Below are positions 56,955 to 64,000 of a stretch of 64,000 nt of DNA, in pieces. The translations under genes were made by a program, and so were the position numbers. Positions within the stretch are counted from its first letter, which is position 1. Each line of letters starts with the position of its first letter. Below the pieces are notes generated by a model. It worked only from the letters and a program-made list of their open reading frames with translations, was not told the origin of the DNA and did no database searches. The stretch comes from Dipteronia dyeriana (Eukaryota > Streptophyta > Magnoliopsida > Sapindales > Sapindaceae), in assembly GCA_032871835.1 (NCBI GenBank), contig CM065302.1:2355094-2419093 (forward strand), in the 5' to 3' direction.

Positions 56955-57740
56955 TGTTAGGTTTTGGCTCATATTCTCAAGTGAACCCAATGTTAACCAA
57001 ACATGACTCAATTGATGTGGAACTTCCTGGAGACGTGGGATAACGTTTGGAAGTTGAAGATGGTATTTGAGAGAGGTTTGAAGACGAAGACGAAGAAGAA
57101 TAGGAAAGTGTTTGTCTTCATGAAGAATAGAAAAATCCTATACTTGAAGGAACATGATTTCTCCTTAACAAGAAGATTTGTTATAAATAAGAGATAGTAT
57201 TTATGTGGAAAAAGTAATTTTTGTACGTTTAGGAGTAGAATTTCATCTTATATTAAACTCCCTGTAACTAATATAAATAGACCTTGTAATTAGGTTATTT
57301 TGTGTGTGGGGCTAAAAGAACACCATGTAACATTAGAGAGTGGAGAGATCCGGGTGAGAGACCCGTGGGAATATTCGAGGAGGGATCAAAGGGAATCTCA
57401 GTGGATCAAGTTAGAGATCCGTGAATGATATTCATGGGAGACCTAGGGGATATTGTGAGGTTCTTGATGAGAATCTTGTGAGCGTGGTTTAGAGTTTGGG
57501 TGTGAGAGAGAATCGTGGAATATATGGTTGTAACAATTTATCATATAGTGGAATTTTCTTTATCGTCCTGACAGCCCGTGGTTTTTTACCCCGATTTGGG
57601 TTTTCCACGTATACCTTGTATTGTGATTTATTTATTTTCTCTCATCTATTTTTTCTGCTATTGACGTTATTAATTGTTATGAGTTATGAGCATATATTAG
57701 TCATGACGATTCCGCGATCATCGATCCAAAATCTCCAACA
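56955..57740 (+). repeat. 3' LTR of Copia element F
   Basis: 786 bp, starting TGTTAGGTTTTGGCTC and ending TCTCCAACA. It is diverged from the 5' LTR by many substitutions and one larger deletion near 57105, so the insertion is not recent. Confidence 0.88.
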
Positions 57741-57964
57741 CCCTCTTAATTGAATTGATTATATTTTCTTTTTTAATTTGACTGATGAAGAGTAGAATTT
57801 CATATTACTCATAAAAGGCAAAGCATTAAGAGTCAAGAGACATCTTCTTTATTGTAGGAATAGTTATCTAATCGTTTAGAAACCTTTTTTATAATATTTT
57901 ATTTAAATGGGTTTCATTCCATAAAGATCATAACCATATATGAAACCTTAATCCTAATTCGGTG

Positions 57965-58903
57965 TCAATCCTTTGGCACAGCTCCGGGTTGAATCTTGTT
58001 AAGAACATTGCAAGGGACTATTCCTCTTCTCAATGCAAGCCTGAACTCTTCTTTTGAAGGTTGGGCTGGCAAATCGTTACCTCCAACAACTCCAACTGTC
58101 CTACTTAACCACATAGCCGCTTCATATCTTCTCAATGCTGCAAAACCATTTTATCAAATTTTAGTTTTCTTTACTCAGTGTAGATCTCTCAAGGAGAAAA
58201 AAAAGAAGCTGAATCTTTTATAAATCACTGGAAAAAAACTGACATCAATAATCTCCAAATGCTTTGCAATAATAATTAATCAAATAATGGATTTGATTCT
58301 CAAAACTCCTACATCAAAAGCTGAAAACAAATTCCAAAAACCTGATTACAAGTAAAACTATTTGCCCAAGCAGAAAATAACAAGAAATTATTAGAAAGGC
58401 AAAAAAAAAAAAAAAAAAATCTTCCATAGCCAAATAAATTGTCACGTAAAAACGGTTTCTATGATAATCTATGAATAAATCAATGGAAAGATTGAATCTC
58501 CAATGCCCAAACAAGAGCTTCTTCGACGATATCGTAAGTTTTAAATACAATCTACAATTCAAGAACCCTTGGCATAGAATTGCATCAGCATGAACATCCA
58601 AAAAAACATAAAATCTTCAACTCTCAACTCTCAATGCATCAAACCATTACCAAACACATAACTCACAAAATTCAATAGCCAACAAATTCACAAGAAAATG
58701 GAACCTCACAAAATAATATTAAAAGAACAAGAAATGAAGCTCAAAACTAAGCCAAAAAAGAATTGTAAAAATGATGATCATACCAGCTTCCTCAGCATTT
58801 CTTTAAAAGCCAAATCAATATCCCTCGATGGAGTACCGTTTGGTTGAAGAACTTCCTCCAACTCATAAGCAACATAGAATGATTAAACCTCCTCTGTTGC
58901 CAT
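57965..58903 (-). pseudogene. KIN-14 kinesin (calponin-homology type) N-terminal gene fragment
   Basis: Exon 1 (58903-58784) starts MATEEV, then a stop, then VLQPNGTPSRDIDLAFK and, after a one-base shift, NAEEA. An intron (58783-58138) has GT-AG borders. Exon 2 (58137-57965) reads LRRYEAAMWLSRTVGVVGGN and on to FRLALRRGIVPCNVLNKIQP, stopping at GAVPKD. This is the wording of plant KIN-14 kinesins around the start of their actin-binding CH domain. Motor and most of CH are absent. The retained intron shows a DNA-level copy, not a retrocopy. Confidence 0.72.
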
Positions 58904-59274
58904 TTCTTCAACAACACCACCAACAAAAAAAAATCTCAGCTGTTCAAAAACAACAACCCCACAAAAGAAAAACGCTCAAGTTCATGAAACTCAATGCAAA
59001 GTTCAAAATTTTCCCATCAAGATCCAAACTTTCTCCAGAACCAAACAGAATGCTCAAACACAGAAACTAAAACAAAGCATGGATAAAAAGTAGCCACATA
59101 TGTTCTTAAAATGCTGCCAAGGTCTTATTTACATAGCCTATTTTTTTCATTTACATTTCCTTAAAGTAAACAAAAGGAAGACAAGGTCGCAGCGCCTTGC
59201 CTTAGTACACCAAATGAAAAACAGGGATATGTGTTCCCTGATACAAAAAATATTTAAAAAGCGTTCCAAATTTC

Positions 59275-59951
59275 CTAGCTTTCATCACACTCGGACTCTT
59301 CTTCCTCATCTTCTCCTCCATCTTCTTCATCTTCATCTTCTTCATCATCACTATCCGCAGGACCCAAGGAATGTAATCAAGCCAAGGCGAATCAGGTTGT
59401 GGAGACCCGTAAGTAGTCCGAGGATCTGCTGATAGATTCACGTGCATAGGTAAAATTGGAAGCCCGTTACTCTTACAGTCAGTGCACCACTCATCTACTT
59501 GGGCCTTCAATTTTTTGTTACCATCTTTTATGGCCAAATTTAGTGCGGCATCGACTACTCCGGCAGCTTTAACCTCACCACAAAGAAACAAGAAATCCCG
59601 ACATGCCTCGACTCCCTTCACAAAGTGAGCAAAGGTTAAAGCATTAAATGCAGGAGATTGCTTGAAAAGATCTACTGCTCGGATCTCTATATCATGCTTA
59701 ATCCTCGCCAAATTCTCAGTATATTTGGCAAGGTCTCGCTACAGGACCGCAATTTTATTCGGGGCCTCTTGGAGCCCTTTATTTGCCTCATCCCGGGCAA
59801 TCACAACCTTGTGATAGTCTTCCTTGACCCGGGCAAGCTCCTCTCTCAAACTCTTACACTCGGACAAAGCATTGTCTCGCTCCGATGTCAGCTTTGCAAT
59901 CTGACCAGAAAGAGCATCCCTCTCTTGGGAAATTTGAACACAGCTCTCCAT
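59275..59951 (-). pseudogene. Unrecognised coiled-coil protein gene, one nonsense codon
   Basis: The start MESCVQISQERDALSGQIAK at 59951 follows a splice acceptor (TTCTTCAG) by three bases. The first ~90 residues are a heptad-rich coiled coil (LTSERDNALSECKSLREELA). A TAG at 59739-59741 interrupts an otherwise single frame that continues DLAKYTENLARIKHDIEI and AFNALTFAHFVKGVEACRDF, with Cys at WCTDCKSNG. Near the end a one-base shift hides an acidic tail (ADSDDEEDEDEEDGGEDEEE) ending at 59275. Proteins of this build occur in plant mobile-element families, but I cannot name it. Confidence 0.55.
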
Positions 59952-60088
59952 AAGCTGAAGAAAAAACACAAGAAAAATCGGCCTATGCACAAAACGAGAA
60001 ATTTATCCACCTAATTGAACAAGTTTGGAAATCAAAGCTTTGAATCCTCTTCAGAAGAAAGCCCAAAAACTCCCCGAAGAAAACTCAC

Positions 60089-60210
60089 CGAAAATAGTGA
60101 TGAAGCCAACAACTGGAAACGCCGAGATGAAATCGGAAGTTCTGAATTTTGAAAAAAAAAAATCTAGGGTTTCTTTTACAAAAGACAACTTTGGGGATTG
60201 GGATATGAAA
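60089..60210 (-). other. Leader exon of the coiled-coil gene (5' untranslated)
   Basis: It lies downstream of the TATA box at 60236-60244 and contains the AAACCCTAG word common in plant leaders. It ends ATTTTCG/GTGAGT at 60088. The intron (60088-59955) is about 134 bp. The start is estimated from TATA spacing. Confidence 0.5.
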
Positions 60211-60235
60211 GGGCAGAAAGCGGGAAAAAAACCCA

Positions 60236-60244
60236 CTATTTATA
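60236..60244 (-). promoter_or_regulatory. TATA box of the coiled-coil gene
   Basis: The minus strand reads GGATATAAATAGT, about 30 bp before the presumed leader start. Together with leader, intron and acceptor it makes a full plant gene front end. Confidence 0.6.
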
Positions 60245-60249
60245 TCCTA

Positions 60250-60910
60250 CGAACTTCCCATCTCAACCGTTGGATCAAGTAAAGATCTAATAGCTCCAGG
60301 AAAAAGGGGAATCGTGCCAATCTTTATACTTTATAGATAGAAAAGGAGATTGTAGATTACGGTTGAAACGATCAATCAATCCGTACCAAAAATTTCATAT
60401 CAGAAAGTTATTCATTATAACACATTAAATGTGCACACGTTAGATAGCAGTTAAAACAATTATCTACAAACTAAAAGAGTAAAAGTAAACGTCTTTAAGG
60501 ACACGATAAAATTATGCCACTTGAATGTTAGTAAATTAGTCAAAACTTATTTCTTAAAATAGTCTGACACTAATCGGGTCTAGGATATGCAAACGTCTGA
60601 AGAGATAACTATAAGGAGTGGTCCCTCCACATATCGTGATTCTATAGTTAAACGTGGTATTATTGACATTTCAACAACACCATACCGATAAAGTCTCTCC
60701 CTATAGTTCTTTGAACTACCGGTGAAAATATTCTGGACTGTGTTTTTCTGCTTCCTTGTCTCCCCTTGGGCTCTTTGTTTCATTCTTAGTTTTTAAGTTT
60801 TACTACTCTGCTCATGTTCGGCGCCCTTGTGTCTAGCATTTTCTATGTGTGGAGAGATTTAAACCGTTAACTTCGTAATTTTGTGTCTTGTGTTTTGTGG
60901 CGATCTCACC
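60250..60910. other. Intergenic stretch and leader of LINE 3
   Basis: 60250-60670 holds nothing recognised. From about 60680 the pyrimidine-rich sequence leading to the ATG at 60911 is probably the 5' untranslated region of LINE 3, without a defined start. Confidence 0.4.
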
Positions 60911-62152
60911 ATGAATATGGAGGACATTGCCTCACTTTGCAATGCCCTTTCTCTGGATGGGAAAGAGGATCCGGCTCAGTTTCTGGAAGGAAATTTAAGA
61001 GACAAAGAAAGTCTAAGATTGGAGTGTCGTCTAGTTGGGAAAGTGTTATCTAGCAAACCTGTCAACGTTGGAGCCCTCACGGAAGTGTTTACTAACGTAT
61101 ATGGCATGTGAATGGTGGAGTGGATATTAAACCAGTGAATGGTAACATATTTGCATTTTATTTTGTCAAATGTTGATGCGATGGCCAGAGTCTCAGCGGG
61201 GTTGGGCTGACACTCTGGTAAGGCAATCATCATTCTGGTAAAATCTTTAGGGCAAGGAGAGGGTGCAAATTCATAACCTTCCTCTTCTATGCATGTCAAG
61301 AGATATTGGTGTTTTTTTAGGAAACATGATTTGGAAAGTTAGAGATATTGATTTAGAAACCAGGGGGGGTGACAATCTGGTAGGGTAATCATTGTTCTAG
61401 TAAAATTATCGAGGCTAGGAGAGGGTGCGAATTCATAACCTTCCTCTTCTATGCATGTCAAGAGATATTGGTGTTTTTTTGGGGAAACATGATTGGGGAA
61501 GTTAGAGATGTTGATTTAGAAACTGGCATGGGAGAGGCCGGTCGTTTTATTCGTGTTTGAGTAAGTATTAAAATAAATGAACCCTTAATAATCCAGAACT
61601 GTTACTACCATGCTCCTTAGATATGAGAGACTACAAGATTACTGTTTCAAATGTGGGAAACTTGGTCATTCTTTTATGGAGTGTTCTGAAGTTGGTGTAA
61701 CTCGTGACGTCAAGTCCGACAAATGTCTTAGATTATGTGCTTGGCTACGGACTAATAGCCCTCCCAAGAGACCATTTTATGGTAATAGCAAGCAAGAGCT
61801 TCTGATTTGGGGGGGGGGGGGGGGAGGGGGGGAAGGTGTTAGTGGTTCTAGCCACGGCAACAGGATGTCTGACAGGTCTGTCAGAGAATGGAGGGAGAAC
61901 AAATTGATTACCCAAAGCATAAGGTTAGGTGGAAGAAAGGTGAAAGGTTATCAATCACCTAGGGTACTGAAGAAGGATGATTACCCCGAGAGAGCATGTA
62001 TGGAGATTGATACTAAGAAGGTGGCTGAAAGCGGGAACGTCGTGGGTGCAAATATCAAAGGAGGCGCACAAAGGTTATTGGCCATCAATAATACGTCATG
62101 TATGTGTGAGGATAATCATGTTGGGTCTGTTTTGGATGGGCCAAAACAGTAA
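60911..62152 (+). pseudogene. ORF1 of LINE 3 (DUF4283-like plus CCHC knuckle), broken
   Basis: Begins MNMEDIASLCNALSLDGKED in a good start context (CACCATGA) and stops first at 61109. The middle part is frame-broken and carries a 162-bp tandem duplication. From 61610 it reads LLRYERLQDYCFKCGKLGHS, the CX2CX4HX4C knuckle (ending HSFMEC) typical of this ORF1 family. A Gly-rich run at 61810-61835 is encoded by a 14-base G run. The protein would bind element RNA; this copy cannot make it. Confidence 0.75.
61208..61530 (+). repeat. 162-bp tandem duplication inside LINE 3 ORF1
   Basis: Units start near 61208 and 61370. They share GAGAGGGTGC, AATTCATAACCTTCCTCTTC and TATGCATGTCAAGAGATATT, then GAAACATGAT. 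The period is a multiple of three (54 codons). Confidence 0.85.
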
Positions 62153-62739
62153 AGAATACAATAGATGTTAAAGATGGCTAAGTGGAATTGAGAGGTGGAC
62201 CAGGTCAGGTATCAAGGAATAATTTAAAGCCAATAGTTCGAAAAAAAAAATTAATAGATTGGGCCCTATACACAACTCTGAATGTAAGGGGCCCGGGTCT
62301 TGGAAGCAGATCAACCCAAAAAATAGAACCCTCTCGAATGTGATGGAGAAAGATATTATCCATGGGGAATGCAATTTCAATCTGGACGAGAGTGAGGCTC
62401 CCTCGATAGTAAAAATAGCAAAAATCGACGTTCTCTTTGGAACTAAACAAAACTACGATGGAAGGTATGGGGAACTGCAAGAAGGAAGTCAAAGGTTAGA
62501 TATAGGATGAGGATACGAAGTCAAAGGTCTCAACACAGTCGAAGGATAAAAACCAAGAATGGGCTGTTATTGAAGGATCCATGTCTGACTCTGAGAAGGT
62601 GGTTTTCCAGATGAACCATTTAACAGGCGAGGCAAATACGGTTTCCAAGTTTGCTGACGAGATTACTCTTGATGGGGTTTTCAACTCAGCTTTTAAAAGA
62701 AGAGGATTTATCGACTGACTGGTCCATACCGGTCTATCG

Positions 62740-64000
62740 AGCCCAAAAAAGATCTTTGTATGGAATGCTCGGGGACTGTGTAGTCTCCAAGCATTCAATT
62801 GCATGCGTGTTCAAAAGTAGGAAGTGAAGCCAGAAGTGATGTTCATCATGGAATCCAAGTGTAGAGAGGAAAAAATGGAACAATTGAGAGTGAAATTGGG
62901 ATATGATGGAAAGTTTGTGGTTAATTGTGTAAGGATGGCTGGGGGACTGGCTTTTTTTTGGGAGAATAACGTTAATGTCACCTTGTTGTCCTACTCTATA
63001 GGCCACATTGATGTTAGCATCAAAATTGGCAGTAGTCGGAAATAGAGGTTTCCCAGATTTTATGGTAACCCAGACCATAATCAAAGATGTCATTCCTGAA
63101 ACCTTTCGAGGTGCCTAGCAGGTATGTATAGTCTTCCTTGGCTTTGTATGAATGATTTCAATGAGGTCTTAAAGGACTCAGAGAGGAAGGAGGGTCTGAT
63201 AAAAAACTGGAGGGTTATTTCTGATTTTAGAGAGGCAGTGGATGACTATAACCTTGTCGATATGGGGTTACTGAGCCAAAATTTACCTGGTCCAATAGAC
63301 GAGATGGATCAGACAGGATTATTGAAAGATTAGATAAGAGTTTCTACAATAATGATTGGAGGGGCTTGTTCCCAGATTCTCTGGTTAAACATTTAGATTT
63401 CTAGGGATCAGACCATAAGCCGCTTTTACTGGATTGTGGAGAGGATGTGAGGAGTATCAGAAGAGGGATTATGAGGAGTTCTAGACAATTCTTTTATGAG
63501 GAATGTTGGAGTGATAATATTGAATGTAAAGACATCGTTACGCCTTCTTGGGTTGGGTCGAATGCTATGGATCATACGTTTAGATCAATGTTATACAAAA
63601 TTTATTGTTGTACTGACAGGTTGGGGAAATGGAATTACAGGAAAATGATGGAGCATAAAAAAGAGCTTAATAAATGGAGGAATGAGCTAAGAGTGGCTAG
63701 CAATAGTGATAATCCAACATCTTGGAAAAAGATTCCCTACATTGAAGAAAAGCTGGGTGCTGCTCTGGATACAGATGAAAGATATTAGAGACAGAGGGCA
63801 AAGTTGGAGTTGTTTAAAAATTGCGATAAGAACTCGTGGTTTTTTTCATTTGAAAGCCTCAGTTTGGAAAGCAAGGAACAGAATCAGGGGCCTCAGAGAT
63901 GATGCGGGCATCTGGAAAGACAATGACGCTGATATTGAAGGAATCATATCTAGCTATTTCACAAAGCTCTTTACTTCCAGTGAACTTGCTAAGGACACTA
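62740..64000 (+). pseudogene. ORF2 endonuclease and linker of LINE 3, broken and partial
   Basis: Reads KKIFVWNARGLCSLQAFNCM (endonuclease start), then VMFIMESKCREEKMEQLRVK, GGLAFFWENNVNVTLLSYS and WLCMNDFNEVLKDSERKEG. That last one is the NDFN metal-site segment, usually GDFN. From 63420 it passes into the linker before RT (MEHKKELNKWRNELRV). Stops at 62818, 63043, 63117 and 63331 and frame changes are seen. RT itself lies off the right edge. Confidence 0.75.

Larger units (their letters stand above)
55348..57740 (+). mobile_element. Complete non-autonomous Ty1/Copia element F
   Basis: Two LTRs (55348-56186 and 56955-57740) enclose 768 bp. CCCTC flanks both ends (55343-55347 and 57741-57745) as a 5-bp target duplication. 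The iMet primer site TGGTATCAGAGC is at 56189-56200 and a polypurine tract AAAGGGGAGAA at 56943-56953. The internal part has no gag or pol wording, so it must have depended on another element. Element E is of the same family and orientation-reversed. Confidence 0.92.
60911..64000 (+). mobile_element. LINE 3: L1-type element, 5' part, continuing off the right edge
   Basis: ORF1 from ATG 60911 and a broken ORF2 endonuclease from about 62740. No 3' end in the window. The wording of ORF1 and the zinc knuckle place it in another plant L1 family than LINE 1. Confidence 0.8.

Noticed and set aside
60976..61299. 107-codon minus-strand frame in LINE 3
   Set aside because: Antisense to ORF1, whose plus-strand wording is recognisable.

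Overview
The window looks like a transposon-dense, gene-poor stretch of nuclear DNA from a flowering plant, most likely a eudicot. The evidence is Athila-lineage Ty3/Gypsy elements primed by tRNA-Asp, a MULE carrying both a transposase and a ULP-like gene, plant L1-type LINEs with DUF4283-like ORF1s, and plant gene families (CBP60, LOG, calponin-homology KIN-14). The sequence does not identify the species.

Layout. (1) 1-10048, minus: a decayed Athila element (A) running off the left edge. It is inserted in the internal region of a Ty1/Copia element (E, 10049-11135). (2) 12000-26610: a quasi-palindromic block bounded by an inverted repeat. Inside it are a plus-strand LTR with a very short internal remnant (C), a second plus-strand LTR, the internal part of another Athila element on the minus strand (B), B's minus-strand LTR, and a minus-strand LTR fragment (D). 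B has lost RT and RNase H. Between its integrase and its polypurine tract it carries an intact, intronless LOG-type open reading frame with its own TATA box. (3) 26590-31905 and 48797-54330: two direct copies of a segment carrying a CBP60-like calmodulin-binding gene. Copy 1 still predicts a 420-residue protein. Copy 2 is broken and has collected a LINE fragment, an hAT-type MITE and a Harbinger-like element. (4) 32535-41419: an 8.9-kb MULE with a MURA-type transposase (plus) and a ULP/DUF1985-type gene (minus) facing each other. A roughly 20-bp minisatellite lies at each end of the gene pair and a third lies between them. (5) 42420-48720: a 5'-truncated LINE with a poly(A) tail. (6) 55343-57745: a complete non-autonomous Copia element (F) with a 5-bp target duplication, of the same LTR family as E. 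(7) 57965-58903: a KIN-14 gene fragment. 59275-60244: an unrecognised coiled-coil gene with promoter, leader exon, intron and one nonsense codon. (8) 60911-64000: the start of a third LINE, running off the right edge.

Almost every transposon frame is broken, and many of the breaks are single nonsense codons explicable by C-to-T or G-to-A change, as expected of old methylated DNA. The exceptions are LOG (212 residues, no stop) and CBP60 copy 1. These two are the candidates for function and are the main interest here.
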